64,000 nucleotides of DNA, from positions 4,030,001 to 4,094,000 of the forward strand of contig NZ_CP062159.1 in NCBI RefSeq assembly GCF_014844035.1, written 5' to 3'. Origin of the DNA: Flavobacterium sp. MDT1-60. Lineage in GTDB: Bacteria > Bacteroidota > Bacteroidia > Flavobacteriales > Flavobacteriaceae. Position numbers and translations under genes: made by a program. Positions 26,716 through 39,191 of the stretch are shown piece by piece (position 1 is the stretch's first letter; each line of letters starts with the position of its first letter). The notes beneath the pieces are model-generated. The model searched no databases. It saw nothing but the letters and a program-made list of their open reading frames with translations, and was not told the origin of the DNA.

Positions 26716-27600
26716 TTAATACTTAATTTGCGACCATTTGGTAGAATTAAGAGGCGACACTTTATTCAAAACATCCGACAGATCACTCACCGTAATACTT
26801 GGGCCTCCAGAAAAAATAGAAACAATCTCATCCGATTTTGCATCAAAAAATACCCGGGTCAAAAAGGCATTCGGTTTAACGGAATTAAATTTTCCGATAA
26901 GCAGAACTGAAGATTTAATTCTTTCTTTAGCACCTTTTAAATCATCACTCATTTTATCCAAACCACTATGATATAAAAAAGTAACCTGACGTAAATCGCT
27001 ATACATTGGCGAAATCATATCTGTTATTAAATAATAACGATTCTGAATTCCGTCAGCCTGACTCCAACCTTTATAACCACCCTGTTGCGCCACGTTTGCT
27101 ATATTTTGAGCTGTTTCAAGATATTGATTTCCTGCTCCCATTTGAAATGAATCTGCATCCATGCCTAAAATCAAATAACTGTAAAAAGAAACCACCGATA
27201 CTAAATTTGACTCAAAAGTGGTAGGGTTAAACAACAATGGTTCGTATTCCGTATATCGAAAACTAAAATCTTTGTCGTTAAAATTGAATATAGGAGAAGA
27301 GTATGTTGAATTAAAAATCAATCTTGATGATTGCACCTGAATAGTCCCGGAAAATTGGTCCGAATTATTTGATGACAATGTGATATACATCGAACAATTG
27401 ATACGTTCGTTTTGTTTTAATACTGATCCTGTCCAATCTGTTTTATTTACAAATTCAGATAAAGAAGTTTGAAGTGTTTTAAATACTTGCTGATTAGGAT
27501 TTGGCAGCCTTTCAGTATTAATAGTTACAGTGCAATTTAGCTGTTGCGCTTGTGTAAAGCCAAAAATTAAAAATACTAAAAGAGTAACTATTTTTTTCAT
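26716..27600 (-). CDS. DUF4835 family secreted protein
   Basis: A signal peptide (MKKIVTLLVFLIFGFTQAQ) is followed by QLNCTVTINTERLPNPN, the typical start of DUF4835 proteins. The central FRYTEYEPLLFNPTTFESN is also family-like. 294 residues, with no lipobox and no sorting domain, so periplasmic or outer-membrane associated. Conserved next to coaBC and recN in flavobacteria as far as I recall. Function not established. Confidence 0.88.
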   Translation of the reverse strand: MKKIVTLLVFLIFGFTQAQQLNCTVTINTERLPNPNQQVFKTLQTSLSEFVNKTDWTGSVLKQNERINCSMYITLSSNNSDQFSGTIQVQSSRLIFNSTYSSPIFNFNDKDFSFRYTEYEPLLFNPTTFESNLVSVVSFYSYLILGMDADSFQMGAGNQYLETAQNIANVAQQGGYKGWSQADGIQNRYYLITDMISPMYSDLRQVTFLYHSGLDKMSDDLKGAKERIKSSVLLIGKFNSVKPNAFLTRVFFDAKSDEIVSIFSGGPSITVSDLSDVLNKVSPLNSTKWSQIKY

Positions 27601-27666
27601 AGAAAGATACTATTTGCCTTGGCGTAAATATAAAATACTGGTAATTATTCTGAATCTTTAAATAAC

Positions 27667-28881
27667 TTATGAGTTTGCAAAATGCGAAATCACTTTGTTT
27701 AAAATATCAACCGCTACTGATTCTTTTGATTTTAATTCCATTGGCTCAATTTTAAAATTTTTATCAATAAAAGTAACTTTATTGGTTTCTTTTTTAAAAC
27801 CTGCGCCTTCATCCTGTAAAGAATTAAGAACAATCAAATCTAAGTTTTTTTTCTGAATTTTCAGCTTAGCATTTTCAATTTCATTTTGAGTTTCTAAAGC
27901 AAATCCAATTAAAAACTGCTCTTTTTTAATCGCTCCCAATGATGCTAAAATATCTTTTGTTTTTTCAAGCTCAATTGAAAACTCTTCTGCAGCTTTTTTA
28001 ATTTTCTGTAAAGCAACGACTTTCGGTTTGTAATCAGCAACTGCAGCAGCTGCAATAGCAACATCAACATGACTATAATGCAAATGACATGCATCGTACA
28101 TTTCTTGTGCAGAAACCACATTTACAACTTCAACTAAACTATTCTTAGTTTTAAAATGAGTTGGGCCCGTAACTAAAATTACTTGTGCGCCTAATTTTGC
28201 CGCTTCATTGGCAATATCGAAACCCATTTTTCCTGAAGAATGGTTTCCAATAAAACGTACAGGATCTATCGCTTCGTATGTTGGTCCGGCGGTAATTAGT
28301 ATTTTTTTTCCTTTTAAAGGTAATTTACTTTCTAAATCAGCCTCTAAAAAAGAAATAATATTTTCTGGCTCCGCCATTCTTCCTTCTCCGGACAAACCAC
28401 TGGCAAGTTCACCATTTTCAGCAGGAATCATTACATTCCCAAACTGTTTTAAGGCAGCGAAACTAGATAAAGTCGAAGGATGTTTATACATATCCAGATC
28501 CATTGCCGGAGCAAAATAAACAGGACATTTAGCCGATAAATAAGTTGCAATAAGAAGATTGTCACAGTTTCCTGTAGTCATCTTAGACAATGTATTGGCA
28601 GTTGCCGGAGCAATTAACATTAAATCAGCCCAAAGTGCTAATTCAACGTGATTGTTCCAAACTGCATCTTCATCATCCTGATTAAAAAAGGTAGAGTGAA
28701 CAGGATTTTTTGATAACGTAGATAACGTAAGTGGAGTTACAAAATCCTTAGAAGCAGGTGTCATTATCACTTGGACATGTGCACCTGCTTTTATAAAGAG
28801 TCGTACTAATGAGGCTGTTTTATAGGCTGCAATTCCACCAGAAACTCCCAGTAAAATTTTCTTCCCGTTTAAAACTGACAT
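27667..28881 (-). CDS. coaBC: Bifunctional CoaBC (phosphopantothenoylcysteine decarboxylase / synthetase)
   Basis: Joins cysteine to 4'-phosphopantothenate and decarboxylates the product, two steps of coenzyme A synthesis. The N-terminal flavoprotein half has GGIAAYKTASL, the catalytic His in WNNHVELALWAD, and APAMDLDMYKHPS. The C-terminal synthetase half has ILITAGPTYEAIDPVRFIGN and SGKMGFDIA. Length 404. It lies 9 bases after the omega-subunit gene. Confidence 0.95.
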   Translation of the reverse strand: MSVLNGKKILLGVSGGIAAYKTASLVRLFIKAGAHVQVIMTPASKDFVTPLTLSTLSKNPVHSTFFNQDDEDAVWNNHVELALWADLMLIAPATANTLSKMTTGNCDNLLIATYLSAKCPVYFAPAMDLDMYKHPSTLSSFAALKQFGNVMIPAENGELASGLSGEGRMAEPENIISFLEADLESKLPLKGKKILITAGPTYEAIDPVRFIGNHSSGKMGFDIANEAAKLGAQVILVTGPTHFKTKNSLVEVVNVVSAQEMYDACHLHYSHVDVAIAAAAVADYKPKVVALQKIKKAAEEFSIELEKTKDILASLGAIKKEQFLIGFALETQNEIENAKLKIQKKNLDLIVLNSLQDEGAGFKKETNKVTFIDKNFKIEPMELKSKESVAVDILNKVISHFANS

Positions 28882-28890
28882 TATACTATA

Positions 28891-29208
28891 TTATTTGTTT
28901 GAACCTCTGTGGTAAGTTTTTCCGTCTAACCATTCCTGAACAGCTAAAGCGTGTGGTTTTGGTAATTTTTCGTAAAATTTAGAAACTTCAATTTGTTCTT
29001 TATTTTCAAAAACTTCTTCAAGACTGTCATTATAAGTAGCAAACTCTTCTAATTTCTCAGTTAATTCTTTTTTGATTTCAGAATTAATTTGGTTTGCTCT
29101 TTTAGCCATAATGGTAATTGCTTCATACACATTTCCTGTTGGCTCTTCAATAACCGTTTTATTGTATGTTATTGTATTTACAGGAGCATTCGTCTTTTTT
29201 AAATCCAT
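28891..29208 (-). CDS. rpoZ: RNA polymerase omega-subunit family protein
   Basis: 105 residues. The omega-type core is visible in GNVYEAITIMAKRANQINSE, which carries the conserved Ala-Arg-Ala-like helix, and the remainder is the helical extension seen in Bacteroidota omega proteins, ending KPHALAVQEWLDGKTYHR. Helps assemble core RNA polymerase. It lies between bamD and coaBC with spacers of 8 and 9 bases. Confidence 0.85.
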   Translation of the reverse strand: MDLKKTNAPVNTITYNKTVIEEPTGNVYEAITIMAKRANQINSEIKKELTEKLEEFATYNDSLEEVFENKEQIEVSKFYEKLPKPHALAVQEWLDGKTYHRGSNK

Positions 29209-29216
29209 GACTTTAT

Positions 29217-30011
29217 TTATTTAGTAAATTTTTGTAAATCTGTTTCAACTCTGGCGTACATTTCGTCAGCTTGTTTTTTATATTTTGTGTCGCTTTTGTA
29301 CTTCAATAAGTTATTATAAGCAACTTTAGCAATATTTAAACGCTCTTCCATTTTTGCAGGAATACTGTTTATTGCCAATTGATATGCCGAATCGTATTTG
29401 TAGAACAACGCATCTTCTTTTAAAGGTGTTCCCGGAAAATCAGCAATAAAATTATCAAAAGCTACTAATGCAGATTTATAATCTGAAATAGTATTATATC
29501 CTTTAGCATTCTCGTATGCTTTTTTCTCTAATTTACCATTCAGTACTTTGACAGTCTCATTAGCCTGAGCGATGTATTCTGAATTTGGATAGTTATCAAT
29601 AAATGCTTGTAGTTTCTCCAATGCTTTTACCGTATCAGCCTGATCCAAGCTATAAACCGGCGCTAATTTTGAATAACTGTAAGCTCCTAAAAATGCAGCT
29701 TCCTGTACTTTTTCACTACGTGGATAACCTGAAACAAAACTTTCAAACTGATAACCAGCTAAATAATATTGTTGTGTTTTGTAATAAGATTGTGAAAACA
29801 TATAAAAAAGCTTTTCAGCCTGAGGTTTACCTCTATATGCTGGTGCCAATTGTTCAAAAAGACGAATTGCTTTTGAATATTTTCCTGCATCATACATCTT
29901 TGTTGCCATTTCAAATTTTGCCGCAACATCTTCATTTTTCAATACCTTTTGGTAATCACTACAAGAACAAAAAAGGACAACAACAATTAATAGAGATACT
30001 ATTTTTTTCAT
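29217..30011 (-). CDS. bamD: Outer-membrane assembly lipoprotein BamD
   Basis: A component of the BAM complex that folds outer-membrane proteins. The lipoprotein signal (MKKIVSLLIVVVLFCSCSDY) is only seen if the start is the ATG at 30011; the in-frame start at 30062 adds 17 polar residues that would hide it. The mature part has TPR units (AGKYSKAIRLFEQLAP, FYMFSQSYYKTQQYYLAGY, ALVAFDNFIADFPGTP). Periplasm-facing and anchored to the outer membrane. Confidence 0.93.
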   Translation of the reverse strand: MKKIVSLLIVVVLFCSCSDYQKVLKNEDVAAKFEMATKMYDAGKYSKAIRLFEQLAPAYRGKPQAEKLFYMFSQSYYKTQQYYLAGYQFESFVSGYPRSEKVQEAAFLGAYSYSKLAPVYSLDQADTVKALEKLQAFIDNYPNSEYIAQANETVKVLNGKLEKKAYENAKGYNTISDYKSALVAFDNFIADFPGTPLKEDALFYKYDSAYQLAINSIPAKMEERLNIAKVAYNNLLKYKSDTKYKKQADEMYARVETDLQKFTK

Positions 30012-30141
30012 TTTCTTACTTTTATTATGATTTCTTAGACAATTATGCCAAAGCAAAATCACACCGAAGTTCCGGTGGCAAATTTAGTTATTAATTTAGC
30101 TACTACAAAATATTTTTTGGTATAATAAAATACCGATAATT

Positions 30142-31029
30142 TTACTCTAATTTAATGCTGTTTTTAACAAATTTATTCAATCTTTCTGCCAATGAATCAT
30201 CAACAGCTACCAAAGGCAAACGCACTGTATTGTCAGCAATACCAAGGGCTTGAAACACTTGTTTGATTCCGGCTGGATTTCCCTGCTCAAAAATCATATC
30301 AATACAATCTGATAAAAAATATTGTGTTTTAAAAGCTTCATTTACTTTTCTGTTCAGACCTAAACGAATCATTTCTGAAAATTCTTTAGGAAATCCCTGC
30401 CCGATAACTGATATCACACCTGCTCCACCAGCCAAAACAATTGGCAAAGCAATCATATCATCACCAGAAATAACAAGAAAATCTTTTGGTGCATTTTTTA
30501 GTAATTGTAAAGCCTGTGCCATATCTCCTGCCGCTTCTTTTATGGCAACCACATTACTAAAATCATTTGCCAGACGAACTACTGTTGCAGGCAACATATT
30601 ACTGGATGTTCTTCCCGGAACGTTATATAAAATTACCGGAATTGGAGATGCTTCTGCAATCGCTTTAAAATGCTGATAAATTCCTTCCTGGGTTGGCTTA
30701 TTATAATAAGGAGAAACAGAAAGAATTGCTTCAAAAGCAGAAAAATCACCTGTCTTTAATTCCTCAACAATCTGCATGGTATTATTACCTCCAACTCCAA
30801 GAACCAAAGGCAATCTTCCCTTGTTGGTATCAATTACTGTTTTTATAACTAATTCTTTTTCGGCTTGTGTTAAAGTAGCATTTTCTGCCGTTGTTCCCAT
30901 AACTACAAGATATTCAACTCCTCCATCAATCGAAAAATTAACGATGCGTTGTAAAGCTTCGATATCAACTGAAAAGTCTTTTTTAAATGGAGTTACAAGC
31001 GCAACACCAGTTCCTATTAATGATTGCAT
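30142..31029 (-). CDS. dapA: 4-hydroxy-tetrahydrodipicolinate synthase
   Basis: Condenses pyruvate with aspartate semialdehyde on the lysine and diaminopimelate pathway. The Schiff-base lysine is Lys164 in [10 protein letters not shown], and the catalytic Tyr135 is in [11 protein letters not shown]. The usual GTTGE motif reads [10 protein letters not shown] here, with Ala for Gly. 295 residues. It starts 15 bases after the upstream hypothetical gene; bamD follows after a 130-base gap. Confidence 0.96.
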   Translation of the reverse strand: MQSLIGTGVALVTPFKKDFSVDIEALQRIVNFSIDGGVEYLVVMGTTAENATLTQAEKELVIKTVIDTNKGRLPLVLGVGGNNTMQIVEELKTGDFSAFEAILSVSPYYNKPTQEGIYQHFKAIAEASPIPVILYNVPGRTSSNMLPATVVRLANDFSNVVAIKEAAGDMAQALQLLKNAPKDFLVISGDDMIALPIVLAGGAGVISVIGQGFPKEFSEMIRLGLNRKVNEAFKTQYFLSDCIDMIFEQGNPAGIKQVFQALGIADNTVRLPLVAVDDSLAERLNKFVKNSIKLE

Positions 31030-31044
31030 ATTCTAGTTTATAAT

Positions 31045-31557
31045 TTATTTTATACTTTTTAAATACTTAAACAATTCGGAAACGAATAGTTTATAATTTC
31101 CCATTTCGGTATCAATCATCCATCGATTTAATCTTTTATCGACCGAAGAAAACCCTACCTTAAACTTCGCTTTTGATTTTGCAGTTGTCAGCATCAAAAT
31201 TGGCTTTTCGATTTCATAATAACTAATCAAAAGATCAAATTCCGTTTCAATAAATTCAGTCAAAAATTCTTCTGTTGACTCTGCTCTCCAGGTGATATGT
31301 TTTTCACCAAAAGTAAGCCTTGAGTACTCTTTTTTTTTGTCAAATTTATCTCTGTACGCAACAATTTTTATGTTTTCAGAAGCAATTCCGTGAAGAACGA
31401 GCTCTTTAGCTAACTCCTTTGAATGGCTAAATTTACTTTCATCTATCAATAAACCAATTGTTTGTACATTGCTTGTAAAGACTTCGTTTTTGACAATATG
31501 CAGGTTATTTTTTAATGATTTTTTTACAAAAAATTCCTTTATATAATTTAAAAACAT
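31045..31557 (-). CDS. Conserved hypothetical protein (DUF6913-like)
   Basis: 170 residues, cytoplasmic by lack of a signal peptide. Recognisable stretches are TIGLLIDESKFSHSKEL and KFKVGFSSVDKRLNRWMID. It resembles flavobacterial proteins I would place in DUF6913, with moderate certainty. It sits immediately ahead of dapA and divergent from the 5'-nucleotidase pair. Function unknown. Confidence 0.65.
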   Translation of the reverse strand: MFLNYIKEFFVKKSLKNNLHIVKNEVFTSNVQTIGLLIDESKFSHSKELAKELVLHGIASENIKIVAYRDKFDKKKEYSRLTFGEKHITWRAESTEEFLTEFIETEFDLLISYYEIEKPILMLTTAKSKAKFKVGFSSVDKRLNRWMIDTEMGNYKLFVSELFKYLKSIK

Positions 31558-31603
31558 AGTACTTTTACCAATTACAAAATTAATTATTTAAGTCGCATTT
31601 AAG

Positions 31604-32383
31604 ATGGTAAAACTAAAAAAGTATAACGGATTTTTAAAACTTTTTGTTATATTCTTAACACTTTTTTTTATATTCTCCTGTAGTGAGAAAAATTATAATC
31701 TAACGAAGATAGAAGGAAAGCAGCTTCCGATAACAGAAAAAGGCAGCGAAACTCCCAAAATCGAAAATTTCATCAAACCTTATCGCGATCATATTAATAG
31801 AGATTTAGATAGTATTTTGGCTTATTCTCCTGAAACTCTAGACAAAAGCACAGGAAAATGGCAAACAACAATTGGAAATTTAATGGCCGATGTTTGTTTA
31901 CAAAGAGGAAATTTAGTTTTTAAAGCGCGTGAGAAAAAAGATATCGATTTGTGCTTGTTAAACCATGGTGGAATTCGTGCTATTTTACCAAAAGGAAATG
32001 TAACAACAAGAACGGCGTACGAAATTATGCCTTTTGAAAACAGCTTGATTGTTGTTGCATTAAGTGGTAATCAAATTCTTGAAATTGCAAGCTATATTAT
32101 TAAAGAGAAAAAACCGCAACCACTATCCGGAATGACTTTTACGATATCAAAAGACAATACCGCCAAAAACATCCTGATTCAGGGAAAACCTATTGATGTT
32201 AGTAAAACGTATTACGTGGTTACTAATGATTATTTAGCTAACGGAGGCGACAATATGAGCTTTTTTCTAAAAGCAACTCAAAAGTTTGATCTGAATTATA
32301 AAATCAGAAACGTATTGATTGATTATTTCAAAGAAGTTGATACTATTCCGGTTAAAACCGATGTTCGAATTACAGTCGAATAA
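31604..32383 (+). CDS. Lipoprotein with only the 5'-nucleotidase C-terminal domain
   Basis: A signal peptide ends in the lipobox FIFSCSEKN. The rest is the C-terminal, substrate-binding domain of UshA-type 5'-nucleotidases: IGNLMADV, LLNHGGIRAILPKGNVT, IMPFENSLIVVALSG and TNDYLANGGDNM. No metallophosphatase domain is present; it is encoded separately 52 bases downstream. Normally both domains form one polypeptide, with catalysis at their interface. Membrane-anchored, facing the periplasm or surface. Confidence 0.88.
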   Translation: MVKLKKYNGFLKLFVIFLTLFFIFSCSEKNYNLTKIEGKQLPITEKGSETPKIENFIKPYRDHINRDLDSILAYSPETLDKSTGKWQTTIGNLMADVCLQRGNLVFKAREKKDIDLCLLNHGGIRAILPKGNVTTRTAYEIMPFENSLIVVALSGNQILEIASYIIKEKKPQPLSGMTFTISKDNTAKNILIQGKPIDVSKTYYVVTNDYLANGGDNMSFFLKATQKFDLNYKIRNVLIDYFKEVDTIPVKTDVRITVE

Positions 32384-32435
32384 ATCATTACTACACAAAA
32401 ATTAAATTACTGCGTTTAGGCAAAAAATATATACA

Positions 32436-33332
32436 ATGAAAAGAAGAGAATTTATCGAGAAAACAGCTGCAAGTACTGCCCTACTAAGTTTAGGCTTGTC
32501 ATTAAGTAGTTTTGAAACTAACGATATTAAGCACTTAACTATTTTGCATACGAATGACGTTCACAGCCATATAGATCCTTTTCCGGCTGATGATCCGCGT
32601 AATGCAAATAAAGGTGGTGTATCTCGAAGAGCAGCTTTGATTGAAGCTATTCGTAAAGAAAACCCAAATGTACTGTTGTTAGATGCTGGCGATATTTTTC
32701 AGGGAACTCCTTATTTTAATTATTATGGAGGCGAACTTGAATTTAAGCTGATGAGCATGATGAAGTATGATGCATCAACTATAGGAAACCATGATTTTGA
32801 TAATGGTCTTGATGGCTTGTGTGCACAAATGCCTCATGCAACTTTTGAATTTATCAATTCTAACTATGATTTTAAAAATACCGTAATGAATGGTCTTGTA
32901 AAACCGTACAAAATCTTCAATAAAAATGGAATTAAAGTTGGTGTTTTTGGATTAGGAATTGAACTTGACGGTTTGGTCGATAAAAAAATGTACAAAGAAA
33001 CCGTTTATAACAATCCGGTAGAAATTGCACAGGACATGACGCAATTACTGAAAAAAGAAGAAAAATGCGACCTGGTTATTTGTCTCTCTCACTTAGGTTA
33101 TAATTACAGAGATGACCAATCTAAAATTTGTGATTTGAAATTAGCCGAATTGACGCAAGATATAGATTTAATTATTGGCGGACACACGCATACATTTTTG
33201 GACAAACCAACTATTGTTAAGAATAAAACTGGTGAAAATGTGTTAGTAAATCAGGTAGGTTGCTATGGAATTAATTTAGGCCGAATTGATTTTTATTTTG
33301 ATAAAGACAAAGCACATACAAACCAAGGGAAA

Positions 33333-33347
<15 letters not shown>
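32436..33347 (+). CDS. Tat-exported metallophosphatase (5'-nucleotidase N-terminal domain)
   Basis: The calcineurin-type dimetal motifs are all present: LHTNDVHSHIDP, LLDAGDIFQGTP, IGNHDFDNG, LSHLGYN and GGHTHTF. The N-terminus MKRREFIEKTAASTALL is a twin-arginine-type signal (RREF). No C-terminal domain is attached; it is the preceding gene. Together they should hydrolyse nucleotides or related phosphoesters outside the cytoplasm. Its end overlaps the convergent membrane-protein gene by 15 bases. Confidence 0.9.
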
Positions 33348-36027
<2,680 letters not shown>

Positions 36028-36066
36028 TTAAAATGATGCGGATTGTAATGTTGAATAACCGAATAT

Positions 36067-36099
36067 CAAAATTAGAATTATTTTGCTGAAAAACATCAA
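36067..36099 (-). promoter_or_regulatory. Candidate promoter of ligA
   Basis: On the minus strand TTG (36097-36099) and TAATTTTG (36067-36074) are separated by 22 bases, within the accepted 17-23 range, about 45 bases ahead of the ligA start. Confidence 0.4.
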
Positions 36100-36122
36100 A
36101 AAACAAAAGTTTTAAAAAATCA

Positions 36123-36156
36123 AAAATCAAGTTGCAAAACGATGCAACCTGATTTT
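36123..36156 (-). terminator. Terminator of the adhesin-PorP-OmpA operon
   Basis: A 14-bp stem with one mismatch (AAAATCAAGTTGCA against TGCAACCTGATTTT), a 6-base loop and a T-rich minus-strand tail, 111 bases beyond the OmpA-family stop. Confidence 0.75.
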
Positions 36157-36266
36157 CTTCTTGTCCACTATTCTTAAAAAAGAATTAAACAAAACCAACT
36201 TCCAAATGGTTTCTTCGTTTTATACTTTTACACTGATTATCAAATAATTAGATCACAAATATAAAA

Positions 36267-38201
36267 CTATTTTTGAATAATGATAAAGTCAGAACGTCTA
36301 TTTAACAAATGTTCATTTTCGGTACATTTCACTCCGTTTTTACATTTATTAATCAATCGGCTTTCCCCATAGCCTATTGCACTTTCAATTCGGGACGCAT
36401 CAATATCCTGTGAAACAATATAATCTCTTGTTGACTTCGCTCTATTATCTGAAAGTTTCAGGTTATAAGAATCTTTTCCACGAGAATCCGTATGTGACTC
36501 TATTTTGATTCTGATATTTGGAAATTTCTTCATAATAAAAACCACTTTTGTTAACTCTTCTATTGCAAGAGGTGTAATATCGTATTTATCGTAATCAAAG
36601 TAAATTGGGTTAACATCAACTTTTTCAACCCCTTTCTTCTTCACTACTAAGTCATCGTAATTACTCAATTCGAAGTTAACATCTTTAATTTCGCCTTCAT
36701 TTTCGTTGGTAGTTTCAACTGTTTTCTCATCACTGCTGTAATTTGGTTTCGCAGCAATCATTTTGACAACTTTTCCGCACGGAACTACTAACGCATATTT
36801 ACCTTCATAATTCGTTTTTGTTTCACCAAGAACATCACTATAGGAATTATATCCCATAATTGTTACATCAGCAAGAGGCAATTTTGTTTTACGATCTGTT
36901 GCCATACCAGAAATAGTCTGATTACAAACAGGTTTTCCTTTAGTGAAAAAATAAATATCATCATCGCCTTTACCTCCTTCTCTGTTCGAAGAAACATATC
37001 CATAACTATCGGTGTTATCAATTATAAAAGAAAAATCATCTTTATTGCTATTTATTGGAGCTCCTAAATTTACAGGATCTGAGAATGTTCCGTCAGCTAA
37101 TAATTTACTTTCGTAAACATCTAAATCTCCATAACCATAATGCCCATCAGAAGAAAAATAGAGTTTTCCATTGTGGAAGAATGGAAAAAGATCATTTCCG
37201 ATAGTGTTAATTTTTGGTCCCAGATTCACTGGAGAACTCATTGTTCCGTCAGTTGCGATTTTCACATAATACAAATCGGTTTCACCTATACCGTTAGGCA
37301 TGTCTGAAGCGAAGAAAAGCCATTGTCCGTCTTCACTTAAAGAAGGATGCCCAACGGAATAATCATTACTATCAAAGAAAACCTTTTGTGGATTTTCTAA
37401 TTTATTATTCACAATATCACCTTTAACGATTTGAAAATTATTCGTTTTGGTCTCATCGATAATTAATTTGTTCTTTTTAACAATGTTTGTCGAATAATAA
37501 ATTGTTTTGCCGGCAGCATCAAAAGAAGCCGTTGCTTCGTGATATTTGGTCATTACATTTGGAAGGAATACTGTTTCGTTAAATAAACTTCCATCCGCAG
37601 GATTTCTTTCAGCTACATACAAATTTAAAAAAGGCTGATTGTTCCAGGTGTACAACTTTTCGCTGAACTTTGTAGTATCTCTTGCTGAAGTAAACACAAT
37701 TCTATCTTGAAAAAAAGTAGCTCCAAAATCAGATTTACTCGTATTAATATCAAGATTTTTAACCGTGTACAGCGATTTCGCTTTAGATAAACTGTCTATT
37801 TTCGCCTTTTGGGCAACATAACTATTAACTTCTTTTTGATCTCCTTTTTTGGTTAAATATTCCTTGATCATTTTATCTGCTTCATCATAATCCATTACAC
37901 CTTTTAGTGACTGGATATAACGCAGATAGTAAATATCAGTTAAATTATTGCCCTGAACTTCGTATAGTTTTTTGTACCATTTTAAAGCATTTCTGGCATC
38001 AGAAATAAAATAATACGAATCGGCAGCGTTTTTTAACGTCTGAGCTGTTGGGCTTTTGATATTCTGTAAAATTTCTTCGTATGCTTTTGAAGCATCAACG
38101 TAAGCATAATTTCTAAACAGAGCATCAGCCTTTTTTAAATTAGTCTGAGCAAAACTAAACGTAAAACTCAGAACTAAACTTAGGATATATAATTTTTTCA
38201 T
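36267..38201 (-). CDS. OmpA-family protein with TPR and PD40 propeller
   Basis: A signal peptide (MKKLYILSLVLSFTFSFAQ) is followed by TPR-like helices to about residue 130, then PD40/WD40-like propeller blades (HPSLSEDGQWLFFASDMP, LFPFFHNGKLYFSSDG), a carboxypeptidase-regulatory-like domain near 425-510, and a C-terminal OmpA domain binding peptidoglycan (YDKYDITPLAIEELTKV, ESHTDSRG). This architecture regularly accompanies PorP/SprF and type IX adhesins. Periplasmic side of the outer membrane. Third gene of the operon, 11 bases after the PorP gene. Confidence 0.92.
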   Translation of the reverse strand: MKKLYILSLVLSFTFSFAQTNLKKADALFRNYAYVDASKAYEEILQNIKSPTAQTLKNAADSYYFISDARNALKWYKKLYEVQGNNLTDIYYLRYIQSLKGVMDYDEADKMIKEYLTKKGDQKEVNSYVAQKAKIDSLSKAKSLYTVKNLDINTSKSDFGATFFQDRIVFTSARDTTKFSEKLYTWNNQPFLNLYVAERNPADGSLFNETVFLPNVMTKYHEATASFDAAGKTIYYSTNIVKKNKLIIDETKTNNFQIVKGDIVNNKLENPQKVFFDSNDYSVGHPSLSEDGQWLFFASDMPNGIGETDLYYVKIATDGTMSSPVNLGPKINTIGNDLFPFFHNGKLYFSSDGHYGYGDLDVYESKLLADGTFSDPVNLGAPINSNKDDFSFIIDNTDSYGYVSSNREGGKGDDDIYFFTKGKPVCNQTISGMATDRKTKLPLADVTIMGYNSYSDVLGETKTNYEGKYALVVPCGKVVKMIAAKPNYSSDEKTVETTNENEGEIKDVNFELSNYDDLVVKKKGVEKVDVNPIYFDYDKYDITPLAIEELTKVVFIMKKFPNIRIKIESHTDSRGKDSYNLKLSDNRAKSTRDYIVSQDIDASRIESAIGYGESRLINKCKNGVKCTENEHLLNRRSDFIIIQK

Positions 38202-38212
38202 AGGTTTTACTT

Positions 38213-39145
38213 TTAGAAGAATCGAGGAGATTTAATTTTACTTTCGCCTTTGTTAAACTGATAACGCAAGATTATTTCGTGCGAGCCATCGTTGTATTTA
38301 TTCAGATCACTAACGGTATAATCGAAAGCATATCCGATATAAAAACTTTTAGATATTTGAAAACCTGCAAGGATGCTTATTGAATCATCTGTTCTGTAAG
38401 ACCCTCCTATTACAAATTTCTCGGCAATCATAAAATTCGCAGAAATATCAGCAGTAATCGGAGCTCCGGTTACTGCTTTTACTAAAAATGCGGGTTTGAA
38501 TTTTAAATTTGGATTCAAATCAAAAACATAACCTCCCATCAAATAATAATGCAAACGGTCGTAGTCAATCGATTCCTGAACATCATCGTAATAAGTACTT
38601 TGAATAAAACTCGGAACTGAAAGCCCTAAATACCATTTATCAGTATAATAATAAACCCCCGCTCCAACGGCTAATTTTGCCTGATTATCAATGTTCTGAT
38701 TTAACAAAACATCATTTGGATCGTAATATCTCCCTTTTGACCAATCCACATTTAGCATTCTCATACCTGCTTTTAGACCAAAGGCTAACCTTTTTTCATA
38801 TCCCAAAGGAATTGAATAAGAAAAGTTTCCGTCAAGATATAGTTCATTTGAAGGACCAATTTTGTCATTAACAACACTAAGTCCCAAACCCACATTCTCA
38901 TTACGAAGTGGTGAATGAATAGAAAACGATTGTGTTTCTGGCGCCCCATCAATTCCTATCCATTGGGAGCGATACAAAAGTGCTGCCTCTAAATTGCCGG
39001 TAGACCCAGCATAAGCTGGATTTACCGCCATAGTGTTGTACATATATTGCGTGTACTCCGGATCTTGTTGTGCACTGACACAAACCGTGATAAAAGAACA
39101 TATTAAGATGAAATATGTTTCTAATGATTTTATATATAGTTTCAT
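38213..39145 (-). CDS. PorP/SprF family type IX secretion membrane protein
   Basis: 310 residues with a signal peptide ending CVSAQQ and the family's opening motif DPEYTQYMYNTMAVNPAYAGS. The body is a barrel-like series of strands. In Flavobacterium, SprF is needed to export the SprB adhesin; this member lies directly downstream of a giant adhesin and is probably its dedicated partner. Outer membrane. Confidence 0.93.
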   Translation of the reverse strand: MKLYIKSLETYFILICSFITVCVSAQQDPEYTQYMYNTMAVNPAYAGSTGNLEAALLYRSQWIGIDGAPETQSFSIHSPLRNENVGLGLSVVNDKIGPSNELYLDGNFSYSIPLGYEKRLAFGLKAGMRMLNVDWSKGRYYDPNDVLLNQNIDNQAKLAVGAGVYYYTDKWYLGLSVPSFIQSTYYDDVQESIDYDRLHYYLMGGYVFDLNPNLKFKPAFLVKAVTGAPITADISANFMIAEKFVIGGSYRTDDSISILAGFQISKSFYIGYAFDYTVSDLNKYNDGSHEIILRYQFNKGESKIKSPRFF

Positions 39146-39191
39146 AACGATACTTATTTAGTTAAATTAATTAGATGATTAATACAGTTGC

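Noticed and set aside
29603..30094. 163-codon plus-strand frame opposite bamD
   Set aside because: Antisense to the BamD TPR region; no signal peptide, domain or promoter.
30263..30676. 137-codon plus-strand frame opposite dapA
   Set aside because: Lies opposite the DapA active-site region, whose coding is certain.
25011..31557. recN-DUF4835-coaBC-rpoZ-bamD-dapA considered as an accessory island
   Set aside because: All are core genes in an ordinary flavobacterial order, without composition change or mobile-element traces.
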